From assembly GCA_030272585.1 (NCBI GenBank), contig BSYQ01000002.1:1-64000 (forward strand): DNA of 64,000 nt, in the 5' to 3' direction. The position numbers and the translations under genes are program-made. Under the pieces are notes generated by a model. The model saw only the letters and a program-made list of their open reading frames with translations, did no database searches and was not told where the DNA came from. The stretch is from Bryopsis sp. KO-2023 (lineage: Eukaryota > Chlorophyta > Ulvophyceae > Bryopsidales > Bryopsidaceae). This document shows positions 1 to 10,870 of the stretch, piece after piece (positions within the stretch are counted from its first letter, which is position 1; each line of letters starts with the position of its first letter).

Positions 1-3000
1 GCGAATACATCACGTAAAAGAGGGAAGGGAACCTCGAGCTCTGATCCGCGCAAATCGGCGTCCCCAGCAGAAGCTCCAACTGATGCAGATGCTGGTGCTG
101 TGCCGGTCTCCGGTGATCTCTCCTCCTCATGAACGGGAACCTCCATCATATCAATGTCATCGTCACAATCGATGTCAACGACGTGTGCCTCCGGAGCTGC
201 TGGTGCTCCCTCATCCTGGTCCTCCGAATCCACATCACCGTCTGAAACAACTCGTGTCGGTCCAATAGTCGCGAGGAGATCGGAAATAACCTCATCAATA
301 GATGGTGCCGAAGACTCGCCATGCTCCTGAATCTGAGTAAACCGACTATGACGCCGTCGCGCAAGCTCGATAATACGACGACAATCGTCGATGGTGTCCT
401 GACTCGGCTGAATGCGTCCCAAGTACCCTCCACTCGGGAGAAATCCAACGCCTCCAGCCTGGTACGGGGCAGCATCTCGTCTCCACATCAAGCGTCTCTC
501 TGCCAATGTCGGTCGTGTCCCTGTCGCAGTCGGCGTCGGAGTCGCTGTCGCTGCTGGTGCTGGAGCCGCAGTCCGCGCCTCTGTCGCTGCCGGTGCTGGT
601 GCCGCTGTCGCCGTCGCTGCTGATGCCGGTGCTGGTGCTGATGCTGGTGCCGCTGTCGCCGTCGCTGCTGATGCCGGTGCTGGTGCTGATGCTGGTGGTG
701 CTCTGGAATCCTCAAAACCTAAGTCCAACAATCCCTCTCCCGTCGGAATCGCATCCTCCCGTGTATGAACCTGTGCCCCTCTATCCGATGGTCCCTCATC
801 ACCCTCGCCTGTCTGAATCTCATCGTCCTGTCCAGGCACCTCTGCCCCCCTATCCGATGTATCCGGCCTCGTCAATGGACTCATCCATGCAGGCCTCCCG
901 GAAAACTGCTGCCGTCTACCCCTACCTCTTCCCCTACTCTGGGGAATCGGCAACGTAGTAGTCGGGATGATCTGCTCACCGGCGATATCACTATCTGGGA
1001 CGACAGTATCAACTCTCTCCGTATCGTCCGGGACATCCCCGAACAGCCTGGTCATCTGACGACGCGTCAATGTGAATCCAACGGTACTCGAGGCCCTGCG
1101 CTCGTACATACCCCTCACAAGTCGAATAAATCTCTCAATGGCCGTGGGAAAAGCACGCTCCCTCCCGCAGAAATCCCTCCAAGCACGAGGAGCACTAGTC
1201 GAGATCTCGCAAACAGCCCTGTACGTCTCTAACGACAATATCCTCTCTGTCATCCACGTAAACTGCTGCTGAGCAAAATCAGATCGAACGCGCACGAAAA
1301 AAAACCAAAGGCCCCTGAACAACTGATATAAAAAGTGGATGCACGCCATCTCACTACACATCCGAGGACCTGGTGTGGATCTGGTACCATCGATCGCTCT
1401 CCAATAGAAGAAAAACCCTCCGTGGCGCTCTCCCGTAGCAATCTCGATCATCGATAACATGGTGGCTAACTCTGGGGCGGGAATGGAGGAGTACGCCTCA
1501 AAGTAACCACCGTCAGTCCTATAATCGTATCCCGCGGAGGGCGGAGGAATAAACTGATGCTGACCGTGCGAGAAGCCTGCATATCTCCATGCATAAAACA
1601 ACGTGAGAAGCCCTGCGTAGACGTTGCGTGACGTCACAGCAAAGGCACACCCACGACACCGTGCAAAGAGAGATGAAATCCCCAGGGCCAAAGATATGTC
1701 GGCAATGATCCGGAGGTGGATATCCGAGGGAGCGGTCTGGACCGTGGAGGCTGGTCGCCTCAGATACAACGCAGCGACATCCAAAATCGAACTCAGCATA
1801 TAACGGTACGTCGAGATCGGGACAGGAACGAAGAAAAACCGGTCCAAAAACGGCTGCAAACAGTCCTGGTAGAACGATGAATGATCTCCGTCATCGACGA
1901 AATCCGAAAGTCCGTCCACAAAAAGCAAGGCCTCACGAAAATCCCCACCGATCGAAGTGAACTCCACCCGAGTACTGCACGCGTGCTCCAAAACATCAGG
2001 CGATAACTCGGAATCGGTAAAAAAGCGACCAAAATCAAAAGCAGCACGAAAACGTCTATAGACCTCGGCCATGGATACAGGTCTGGACTGCCAGGAGCTC
2101 CCCAACCCCCGTCGTGCCTTCACAACATGTGAAAGACACGAATAGATGTGAGCCCTCGAGCAACCGAGGCCCGACTCGTCCACAGGCATCTGGACCGAGA
2201 CCGAACCCACCGCAAACCCTGTCAACAAGGGCACCTGTCTAAAGGTATCCGGGCGGTGCTCATAGAACGTCTCGCGAGCGTATCTAAAAAACGATAATAC
2301 GCCCTCCTGGAACGGGGGCAGGGTGCAACCAAAGTCAAAAATAGAGGACGGCCGGCCAGTAACCACCCCGGACTCCTCGTCCCCAACCAAGTCAGCGAAC
2401 GCACGCAAGGGCGTTTTCACGCCCTTTGCGTATACGCAAACAAAGTCATGGCATATAGCCTCCAGACCAGCGACGAGAACATCGGTCGAAACGTGAACGC
2501 CCCCGAATGGTAGTAGCCCCCCCGTGAACTCAACGTCGTCTCTATCTACCCCCTCTGCAATCTCCTCCTCTGTCAAGTCAGGCTGATCGATAGGAACGAT
2601 GGACCCAAGGCACCCCTCATGCTGGCACATCGCACGAATCATAGTCCTAACTGCCCCCCAAGTGACACGACCGTAAAGCCAGATCTCACGGGGTCCGGAA
2701 GCAATCATAACCGCTCCAGGCAGAGAGCTACGATAGACGTCGGCGGAATAGCGGTCAAATCGGGATCGCCAGCTAACGCTACCAGACGACAAAACCCACG
2801 TCATACCCGAGGGAACCCATCGAGAGAGTCGCGATACGTCCACCCCAAAAACATAGGAGTCGACGTCTAGCCGAGGAGTATGATCCTCAGCTATCGCAGC
2901 AAACGTGTCGGTACGAGTGGCCGGAACGGGAGAAGAAAACACGGGCTCCGAAATATGTCGTGCATCCCCATCAATGGATGTCCAATCTGGAAGAGGAAGG

Positions 3001-3265
3001 GCCCTAGGACGCTGATACTGCCTACCCTCAAAAATAGCATCATCAGGAGGATCACCTCTCAGTCCTGGCAGATCAGGTCGAGCTCGATACATAGGCCTAT
3101 TCGGCCGTCCCCTACCTAATCCCCAAATACTACGTGCTCCCATACCCCTCCCGCCACTAGGGGTGTCACTGCCGAGACTAACACCCGAGGCATAGTCTGG
3201 ATCACTGTCACTATCACCACCAGCACCACCAGCACCACCTCTCGTGGTGACATGAATAAAAAGAG
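1..3265 (-). CDS. Large unrecognised protein, 3' exon, runs off the left edge
   Basis: The minus strand is open without a stop from 3287 to position 1, over 1,080 codons, far beyond chance; the gene is cut by the window edge, so no stop is seen. I checked every codon of this frame (codon low coordinate divisible by 3). The frame begins at a likely splice acceptor (see 3266-3277), so the true start lies upstream; the first in-frame Met is at 3143. Numbering from the first whole codon at 3263: a Gly-rich, acidic stretch at about 8-25; Arg/Gly/Pro-rich to about 65; a compact, Trp/Tyr/Phe-rich folded region from about 110 to 720 with scattered Cys; an Arg/Gly patch near 775; an Ala/Pro/Thr linker at 848-908; then a polar acidic tail. 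I recognise no family, catalytic motif, signal peptide or clear membrane span. A host gene and a mobile-element gene are both possible. Coding is near certain, function unknown. Confidence 0.85.
601..696 (-). repeat. 48-bp coding minisatellite, two units
   Basis: Two identical 48-bp units (601-648, 649-696) lie inside the open exon. They encode a 16-residue Ala/Pro/Thr block twice, with related diverged sequence on both sides (541-600 and 697-712). The unit is a multiple of three, so copy-number change would keep the frame. It probably forms a flexible linker. Confidence 0.8.
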
Positions 3266-3277
3266 CTGCAACAGAAA
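3266..3277 (-). promoter_or_regulatory. Splice acceptor of the left-edge gene
   Basis: Read on the minus strand, a pyrimidine-rich run TTTCTGTTGCAG ends at 3266 directly before the open exon, and an A/T-rich TATTAATATT upstream could supply a branch point. The exon would start inside a codon (one base from the previous exon). An in-frame stop lies upstream at 3288-3290, as expected inside an intron. Read from sequence only; no transcript data. Confidence 0.6.
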
Positions 3278-3289
3278 CCACATAATATT

Positions 3290-3659
3290 AATATTTATCC
3301 AAACTTCACAAATATATATTTTATAAACAATCTATCTATTTCTAAGTATTTACCTATAGTAGTTAGGTAGTAACACTTAATGATTTAGGAGAATACCCTA
3401 AAGAAAGATCATCAGAAGGAAAATAGAAAGGATAAGCCTTAATAGTGTATAGTAAGAAAGTCATATAAGTGGCGAAAGAATAACCGACTATGTAACGACT
3501 ATTATCATCAAATTATCTTGTTTTATTTGCCGTAAGCTCGTCCCTCCGTTGATTCATTCTAGATCATCATAGCTCTATTCTCTTGGACTCATATTAGTTA
3601 CCGAGTCATCGTTCTATCATGTATTTTTCTCGTACCGCACAAAATCTATAATAATCACT
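3290..3659. other. AT-rich spacer, no gene seen
   Basis: AT-rich DNA with no open frame or repeat that I can support. If the acceptor at 3266 is real, this is the end of an intron of the left-edge gene. Confidence 0.5.
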
Positions 3660-4400
3660 ATAAAATAACAAGCGAGAAAGTCGCGTACGACACAATTTCT
3701 CGGGGAACCCAAGGTCTACCCACTTTCCTTCAATCATTTTTCCCTCCCCTTCGATATCTCAAGAAATCAGAATAAAAAAACAAGCGAGAAAGTCGCGTAC
3801 GACACAATTTCTCGGGAAACACAAGGTCTACCCACTTTCCTTCAATCCTCTTTCCCTCCCCTTCGAAATCTACAATCTTTACTATGAAATAACATGCGAG
3901 AAAGTCGCGTACGATAAAATTCCTCGGGAAACACAAGGTCTACCCACTTTTTTCCCGCCCTCAAAATCAAAGGGAACATAATTATAAAAAAAAAACAAGC
4001 GAGAAAGTCGCGTACGACACAATTCCTCGGGAAACACAAGGTATACCCACTTTTTTCCCGCCCTCAAAATCAAAGGGAATATAATTATTAAAAAAAAACA
4101 AGCGAGAAAGTCGCGTACGACACAATTCCTCGGGAAACACAAGGTCTACCCACTTTGCTTCTTTTTTTTTCCCGCCCTCAAAATCGAACGAAACCTAATT
4201 TAAAAAAAAATCAAGCGAGAAAGTCGCATACGACACAATTCCTCGGGAAACACAAGGTCTACCCACTTTGCTTCGTTTTTTTTCCCGCCCTCAAAATCGA
4301 ACGAAACCTAATTTAAAAAAAAAATCAAGCGAGAAAGTCGCGTACGACACAATTTCTCGGGAAACACATGGTCTACCCACTTTACTTCGATTTTTCCTAC
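3660..4400. repeat. Tandem array, about 103-114 bp unit, 7 copies
   Basis: The core gcgagaaagtcgcgtacg (one base varies in some units) recurs at 3672, 3784, 3896, 3999, 4102, 4215 and 4329, spaced 103-114 bp. Each unit holds a conserved block of about 60 bp followed by a variable A/T spacer with homopolymer runs. In some units the core can form a hairpin (CGAGAAA with TTTCTCG) around a CGTACG palindrome. Short open frames here are by-products of the repeat. It lies in the presumed intron or upstream region of the left-edge gene. Confidence 0.9.
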
Positions 4401-4519
4401 AACAAAAAACCCCACGTGCTATAACCAGTAATCATACACTGATATATACCTATATATGTAGATAATTGTCTACGTTTTATATATATTACGAACCTTGTAT
4501 ATATGAAGAAATGTGGGTT

Positions 4520-4830
4520 ACTTGAAGAATATTAGCAAGGGCGATATGTACATACGTACAATAAAAGTACAATAGATAGCGTGTTTTTTTTCCCAAAGGA
4601 ACTTAGCAAAAGTTCAATGCGTACATATATACAATATGATTACGATAAATGGTTGGTGGTGCAACGTGTGGACAACCCGGAGGATCTAATCAAAAGGGCG
4701 ATGCATACATATACACAAAGAGTTACATTAATACGTAGCTGCATATATAACGTATAGAGGACCCAAAGGTTCTTAGCAAAAGGGCAGTATGTATATATAT
4801 ACATTGTAATACAATAATAGATAACTGGTT
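4520..4830. repeat. Degenerate short tandem repeat, 4 copies
   Basis: A loose unit, 'ttagcaaaagggc' followed by an alternating acatatatac tract, recurs near 4529, 4602, 4685 and 4770, spaced about 73-85 bp. Divergence is high, so the array looks old. The stretch from 4830 to 5140 shows nothing further that I can support. Confidence 0.6.
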
Positions 4831-5139
4831 ATCCAACAAGTAGGTTACTAAAAGTAGGAGGTCCTAGCCCCCACCAGATCCCAGTAATAACCCCCCCCCA
4901 AGCATTAACGGGACGTGTAAATCGCTTAGGAAGAGATTGTCCCAAAAAATGCCCCCTCGGAAATGCAAGACTGTATAGAAGGTCATGTAAAGCGCGACAA
5001 TTACATCTTATATTGAGTTGGCCCATATCTCAACCACATCGAAACCTTAGGGATCAAGCAAGCTCGTATAAGCTTACCAAGAATAATAAGTTGACAACCG
5101 AATGAGCCGTTTAATCAATAGGCCAGTTGGCCTTCTTTA

Positions 5140-6235
5140 GGCGGAAATGCTAGGGTATAACGTCCGCAAAGGCCCTTCAATATATACCCACAAGGAACCC
5201 TTAAGAAGAGGGATCATTACTTAATAGTAGCCACAAATAGCTACGGGCCTTAATTTATTCCAAGAACCCAAGGAGGGAGATTTTACCGGAAGTACCTTCC
5301 ATCAAACACAACCTTAAAATATCCCAGCAACCCTTGTGGAGAGGGATCATTACTTAATAGTAGCCACAAATAGCTACGGGCCATAGTTTATTCCAAGAAC
5401 CCAAGGAGGGAGATTATTACCGGAAGCAGCTTCCATCAAACACAACCTTAAAACATCCCAGCAACCCTTGTGAAGAGGGATCATTACTTAATATTAGCCA
5501 CAAATAGCTACGGGCCTTAATTAATTCCAAGAACCCAAGGAGGGAGATTGTTACCGGTACCTTCCATGAAACACAACCTTAAAACATCCCAGCAACCCTT
5601 GTGAAGAGGGATCATTACTTAATAGTAGCCACAAATGGCTACGGGCCATAGTTTATTCCAAGAACCCAAGGAGGGAGATTATTACCGGAAGCAGCTTCCA
5701 TCAAACACAACCTTAAAACATCCCAGCAACCCTTGTGAAGAGGGATCATTACTTAATATTAGCCACAAATAGCTACGGGCCTTAATTAATTCCAAGAACC
5801 CAAGGAGGGAGATTATTACCGGAAGTACCTTCCATCAAACACAACCTTAAAATTTCCCGGCAACGCTTGTGAGGAGGGATCATTACTTAATAGTAGCCAC
5901 AAATAGCTACGGCCATAGTTTATTCCAAGAACCCAAGGAGGGAGATTATTACCGGAAGCAGCTTCCATCAAACACAACCTTAAAATATCCCAGCAACCCT
6001 TGTGAAGAGGGATCATTACTTAATATTAGCCACAAATAGCTACGGGCCATAATTTATTCCAAGAACCCAAGGAGGGAGATTATTACCGGAAGTACCTTCC
6101 ATCAAACGCGACCTTAAAATTTCCCAACAACGCTTGTGAACAGGGATCATTACTTAATATTAGCCACAAATAGCTACGGGCCATAATTTATTCGAAGAAC
6201 CCCAAAGGCAAGGGATCAGTACTAGAAAGTACCTC
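5140..6235. repeat. Tandem array, about 134 bp unit, 8 copies
   Basis: The marker gggatcattacttaata recurs at 5210, 5343, 5477, 5608, 5742, 5876, 6009 and 6143, spaced 131-134 bp. Units contain 'caagaacccaaggaggga' and 'ttaccggaag', and differ by scattered substitutions and small indels. A satellite-like array. No coding role is visible on either strand. Confidence 0.9.
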
Positions 6236-6790
6236 CTATTCAGCGCAACCCTAAGGAACCACCAAGAGGGAGGGTCATTTTACGAAAGTAGATTGTATTG
6301 GGAAAAACGGCACATATATGTATACGTAAATATATCATTAAACGGTGAAACACGTTGAAATGTAAAACAATAGTAAACGATGATAAATAAATAATAAAAC
6401 GATGATAATAATAATAATAGTAAGGAGATCATTACCGAGAAGTAACACCTATTCAGCACAACCCTACATTTTTCCCAAGGAACCACCAAGAGGGAGAGTC
6501 ATTTTACGAAAGTAGATTGGGAAAAACGGCACATGTATGTTTACGTAAAAATATCAATAAACGTTGAAACACATTGGAATGTAAAACAATAGTAAACGAT
6601 GATATAATAAATAATAAAACGATGATAATAGTAATAATAGTAAGGAAGGAGATCATTACCGAGAAGTAACTACTATTCAGCACAACCCTAAATTTTTCCC
6701 AAGGAACCACCAAGAGGGAGAGTCATTTTACGAGAGTAGATTCTATTCGCGAAAAACGATGTATATACGTATACATAAAAATATTAATAA
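6236..6790. repeat. Tandem array, about 225 bp unit, 3 copies
   Basis: The block 'aaggaaccaccaagaggga' recurs near 6252, 6478 and 6701 (spacing 226 and 223 bp), each followed by a conserved A/T-rich tail with acgtataca-like and 'taaacgatgataa' words. The start of the unit resembles the end of the preceding 134-bp unit (ttaccggaag versus ttaccgagaag, aagaaccc versus aaggaacc), so the two arrays are probably related. Confidence 0.8.
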
Positions 6791-6799
6791 ACATTAACA

Positions 6800-8850
6800 C
6801 ATTGAAATGTAAAACAATAGTAAACGATGATAAAATAAATAGTAAAACTAGCAACAATAAAACAATAGACGATCAGATTTTTTTTTCTTTTTTTGTACCA
6901 CAAAGGCCCGAAATCCATCCAAGGACATGCACCAGCAAGGCCACATCCACCATCTCCCGCAACATGAAAATAAATAAAAAAAACAAGTTAGAAATTGAAA
7001 AAACAAGGATATAAATTAAGGGATCTAACTTAGAAGAAGAGAGAGAAAAGAAAAAAAAAACCAAGAAAGGAAATAAACATTAATGGACCTAACCCCAAGA
7101 AAGGAAAAAAGAGAAAAAGAGATAGAGAAATAAGAACTCTAACTTCTTAGAAAAAAAATTAATACATTTGTTCTAATTCGAAAGAAGGAAAAAATATAAA
7201 AATAAAGAGGTCAAAAAATAGAAAATCTAACCCGGAAAAAAAGAAAATAAAATTTAAGATATTCTAACTTAAATGAAAAAATAAAAAGAAATATTCTAAT
7301 AACGAAGAAGGGAAAAAAAAAACCCCGGTAAATTTTCTAACTCCGAAAAAGGGAAAAAAAAGAGAGGAAAAGAGATAAAAAAAAAAGTAGAAACCCTAAC
7401 CTCCTAGAAAATAAATTAATAAATCCTTCTAACACCGTAGAAGGGAAAAAAATAAAAGAATAGAGGTAAAAAAAATAAAAATCCTAATCCGTAAAAAATA
7501 AATAAAATTTAAGATATTCTAACTTAAAGGAAAAAAAAACAAAGAAATATTCTAATAACGAAGAAGGAAAAAAAAAACCAGAAAATTTTCCAACTCCGAT
7601 AAAAAGAAAAATAAAAAGAGAGAAAAAAACCCTTCAAAAACACTATCAAAAAATTCAAATCTATCAACATTTTAATATTACAATGATTTTTTAAAAATTT
7701 ATTTTAAGATTATAGCTCACCGGATAGTAGTCCCCCCAAGCGGCCGAGACCTTTAGAGAAGAACACAAGAAAACAAGATTTATTAACCTCAATATTTAAA
7801 TAAAATATTCTAACTTAAAAAAAAAAGAGTATTAATATATAACTCCGTAAAAATTTTAGAAATTTTACCCACGAAAGAAGAGAAAAAAAAAATATATATA
7901 TATATATAAATAAGTATAAAAAGGAAAAACCCTTAAGTATAAAATAAAAAAGAGAAAAAATATAAAACCTATAAAAAACAAAGATAATAAGAAAAAACCT
8001 AAGTATTGAAAAAACCTATATATATAAGAGAAAATCCCAAGTATAAAAAAAAAAGATATAAGAAAAAAAGCTAAGTAGAAAAAAGAAGATATAAGAAAAA
8101 AAGCTAAGTATAAAAAAAAATCATATAGGAAAAAAAACTAATTATAAAAAAAAAGATATAAGAAAAAAAATCATATAGGAAAAAAACCCAAGTATAAGAA
8201 AAAAAGATAAAAGAAAAAAACCTAAGTATAAAAAAAAAGATATAAGAAAAAAAGCTAAGTAGGAAAAAAAAGATATAAGAAAAGAACCTAAGTATAAAAA
8301 AATATATAAGAAAAACACCTAAGTATAAAAAAAAATAAGAGAAAAAACCCAAGTATAAAAAAAAATATATATAAGAAAAAAAGCTAAGTATAAAAAAAAA
8401 TCATATAGGAAAAAAACCCAAGTATAAAAAAAAAAGATATAAGAAAAAAATTCATATAGGAAAAAAACCCAAGTATAAAAAAAAAGATATAAGAAAAAAA
8501 GCTAAGTAGGAAAAAAAAGATATAAGAAAAGAACCTAGGTAAAAAAAAAAATAAGAAAAAAACCCAAGTATAAGAAAAAAAGATATAAGAAAAAAAGCTA
8601 AGTATAAAAAAAATGTAAAGTGAAAAAACATAAGTATAAAAATAAAAATAAAAATAAAAAAAAGGTATAAGGAAAAAAAAAAGTTTGAAAAAAAATTTAA
8701 AAAAAAATTTAAAAAAATTTAAAAAAAATTTGAAAAATTTAAAAAATTAAAAAAAAAATTAAAAAAAAATTAAAAAAATTTTAAAAAAATTTAAAAAAAT
8801 TTAAAAAATTTAAAAAAATTTAAAAAAATTATATTTTAGAAAGATTACTC
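6800..8850. repeat. AT-rich, purine-biased low-complexity tract
   Basis: The plus strand is almost all A, G and T. It carries degenerate reiterations of 'aagtataaaaaaaaagatataagaaaaa' from about 7900 to 8640, then A-run/T-run alternation at 8690-8830. Open frames here (for example a Phe-rich one on the minus strand near 8104-8352) follow from composition. A GC-richer island sits at 6895-6965. Two mini-exon-like segments are listed separately. Confidence 0.8.
7723..7756 (-). other. Possible mini-exon (minus strand)
   Basis: On the minus strand a pyrimidine-rich run ending TTCTCTAAAG at about 7756 precedes a GC-rich segment of about 33 bases, followed by CCG|GTGAGC, a good donor, at about 7723. 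The GC-rich segment stands out sharply from its AT-rich flanks and shares a CGGC(C)GCTTGG word with the segment near 8880. It could be an upstream exon of the gene at 1-3265. Inference only. Confidence 0.3.
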
Positions 8851-8854
8851 ACCG

Positions 8855-8909
8855 GTATTTCAAGCTCCAAAATTAGTCCAAAGTTCCAAGCGCCGAAGTC
8901 CGTTTTTCT
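8855..8909 (-). other. Possible mini-exon (minus strand)
   Basis: On the minus strand a long pyrimidine run ends in CTTTTATAG at about 8910, then a segment of about 55 bases with normal GC content, then CCG|GTGAGTAA, close to the ideal 5' splice site. Both signals are strong for so short a stretch. It could be an exon of the left-edge gene or of an unseen gene. Confidence 0.35.
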
Positions 8910-9053
8910 ATAAAAGAAAAAAAGGAAAATTTAGAAAATTAAATTTCCAATCAATTTCAATTAAAAATTAAATTTTAACTGAAAATCTTTCGATATTAAA
9001 TCAAAAGTTAAAAATTTTAAAGAAAAAAATTCTTTAACATACTAGCGAGTCAC

Positions 9054-9085
9054 ACTTACAAGCCAAGCTCGAAGGCGTTAAACAC
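9054..9085 (-). other. Possible exon end with strong donor (minus strand)
   Basis: The minus strand reads CTTCGAGCTTGGCTT|GTAAGTGTG, a strong donor with GT at 9059-9058. The preceding bases resemble the exon-like words at 8880 and 7745 (CTTCGGCGCTTGG, CTCGGCCGCTTGG). I could not fix an upstream acceptor. Confidence 0.3.
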
Positions 9086-9089
9086 TTAA

Positions 9090-9590
9090 ATTTTTTTCAT
9101 TTCTCACCCCATTATCTTCATAGTAACGTTTTTCCTCCTCCATGTTTCCGGAATCGCTCGAACCCTGCTGTTTGTGGTACGATTCCGATAAATTTAGCCC
9201 GTTTCCAGTACTTTTTATGTAAATTTAGCCTGATTTTAGTACGATTCCTGTACCGCGGATTAGATTTCGGTTTCATTGATCAAGAAGCGAGAATGAACGG
9301 ATCTACACACAAGATCAACATGCTTTAAGTTAAACTCCTTGATCTAGGATCTATCTAATCCACCACAATATTATGTACAACAAATCCAAACATCATACCA
9401 TTAAGAAGAATACTAAAATAAACTTTTCATCTTCATTAACTTAATTAATTCTTATATAATTTGAAAATTAAACACATTAAGATATTACATACCAAAAACA
9501 ACTAATTCGATTTCATTATAATCAAAATCATTAGTCATAAGTGTAAATTCATACAATCACGTAATTGGATAAAACGTCACCGAAAAAATA
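9090..9590. other. AT-rich spacer, no gene seen
   Basis: AT-rich unique-looking sequence. It contains two related words ('tttagcccgtttccagtactttt' near 9192 and 'tttagcctgattttagtacgatt' near 9225), suggesting a small degenerate duplication. Nothing else can be supported. Confidence 0.4.
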
Positions 9591-9591
9591 G

Positions 9592-9845
9592 TACACTTTT
9601 CTCACTTTTTTTCTCACTTCTCCTCACTTTTTCCTCACACTTTCTCACTTTCCTCACACTTTCTCACTTTTTCTCACACTTTCTCACTTTTCTCACTTCT
9701 CCTCACTTTTTCCTCACACTTTCTCACTTTCCTCACACTTTCTCACTTTTCTCACACTTTCTCACTTTTTCTCACACTTTCTCAGTTTTTTACACTTTTC
9801 TCACTTTTTCCTCACACTTTTCTCACTTTCGTGAGTTTCGTGAGC
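9592..9845. repeat. Pyrimidine-rich CTCAC-TTT array
   Basis: Irregular tandem repeats of 'ctcacttttt', 'cctcacactttct' and similar 9-14 bp words over about 250 bp. The strand is almost purely C/T with regular CAC words. Its complement is a GTGAG-rich purine strand. A fast-evolving minisatellite. Confidence 0.85.
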
Positions 9846-10229
9846 TTACGTGATACGAGTGAGGGTGATAATACCCAAAAAACTTAAATCGCCTATAACT
9901 TAGCTGTAACTAATCCAATTAGAGAGAATAATAGGTCAAATCAAACCAGAAAAATCCAAGGAATCCATTTTTTCCATCTAACAAAGCACAAAGTTCAACT
10001 AAATCTAGCCGCCCGGGTTTCCAAATAACATCCTGACATTTACTAGTAGGAGATGTGATAAGTAAAGACCCATGCTATTTTTAGGTTCAATTCTTCAAGA
10101 CGAATGCGGTTCACTTAGTGCTCTTCGTCTTAATATTGAATCCAAATATATCCAAGTAGGTTGAAGACAATTACACAGAATCAGGAAAATCAACAAACAT
10201 CTATTAAATGATCATCAATACCTTTCTGT
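9846..10229. other. Spacer, no gene seen
   Basis: Unique AT-rich sequence between the CTCAC array and the tRNA-like segment. I see no open frame, repeat or RNA gene that I can defend. Confidence 0.4.
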
Positions 10230-10870
10230 CAAAATCCTAAGGCTGTCTCTAGTCTCTAAGGTCGCGTGATCGAATCCAACTGTACTCCACCTCACTTCCA
10301 AACGCTAAAGTTCTTAAGTCTGGACTCGAACCTGATACCTTAACACTACAAACATAACATAAACCACCCTATCCACTTCAATCATTCTAACCGTCACGTT
10401 ACTGAAGGAAGACATTCGATTTAACTACTTCGATCATAATCAAGCTAATACCTCGCACTATGAAACATCACTCTTCATCCTTTACTCCGTAGTCGAATCA
10501 AACGAACAGAAGGGAGAGATCGCTTTGAGGTCTTCGATCGTAGAGGTTCCAGGATCGAATCCAAAGGCAAACAAAGCTTCAAACTTTATCAAACTCAACG
10601 ATACACACGTGTATTACCTATTGAGCGACCCAAAATATCGGGGCCCCAGTTGTCGTGCTGGTTCGACGTCCTGGCGGGTATTCGAGATGTCTGCTTGTCT
10701 CATTAGCCAATAGGATCGTCGGGGGTTCAATTCCCTCCTGGGGCGATCTTTCTGTGACTTTGATTTTTAATACTTTTGCAGTGTCGAAGGTTCGAATCCT
10801 TCCTTCTCTACTTTCGCGGTTCTGTTACGCTTCTTTCGCTCCTACCAGCTTGCCTCATACCAATTTTCCA
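10230..10870. repeat. Subtelomeric segment copy 1 with five B-box-like motifs
   Basis: This segment is a diverged direct copy of 17440-18120: both contain 'aacataacataaaccacc', 'tacttcgatc', the tRNA-like locus and 'cttgcctc' in the same order. It carries five tRNA T-arm/B-box-like words (GWTCRANNC type): plus 10268-10277, minus 10322-10332, plus 10552-10562, plus 10724-10734 and plus 10789-10799. Copy 2 has the same order, strands and similar spacing. The words could be relics of tRNA genes or TFIIIC-binding sites. Confidence 0.65.
10643..10745 (+). tRNA. tRNA-like locus 1 (probably pseudo, intron-like insert)
   Basis: The sequence folds as a tRNA cloverleaf. Acceptor GCCCCAG (10643-10649) pairs with CTGGGGC (10738-10744). 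D stem GTCG (10652-10655) pairs with CGAC (10664-10667). Anticodon stem TCCTG (10669-10673) pairs with TAGGA (10711-10715), and the T arm is GGGGG-TTCAATT-CCCTC. The variable loop is five bases. The anticodon loop region is 37 nt, about 30 too long, as if an intron were present; this insert is the best conserved part between the two loci. I cannot assign an anticodon: no T precedes a plausible triplet at position 33. It may be a tRNA pseudogene, a tRNA-derived repeat or a non-standard tRNA-like RNA. Confidence 0.45.

Noticed and set aside
83-1272. Several overlapping plus-strand open frames of 60-155 codons
   Set aside because: They lie opposite the uninterrupted minus-strand frame and share its GC-rich, low-complexity composition, so they are shadows.
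3660-6790. CRISPR-like arrays
   Set aside because: The units are long satellite repeats without uniform short repeats and unique spacers, in a eukaryotic context.
8104-8352. Phe-rich minus-strand open frame
   Set aside because: It is generated by A-rich low-complexity repeats. There is no protein-like composition.
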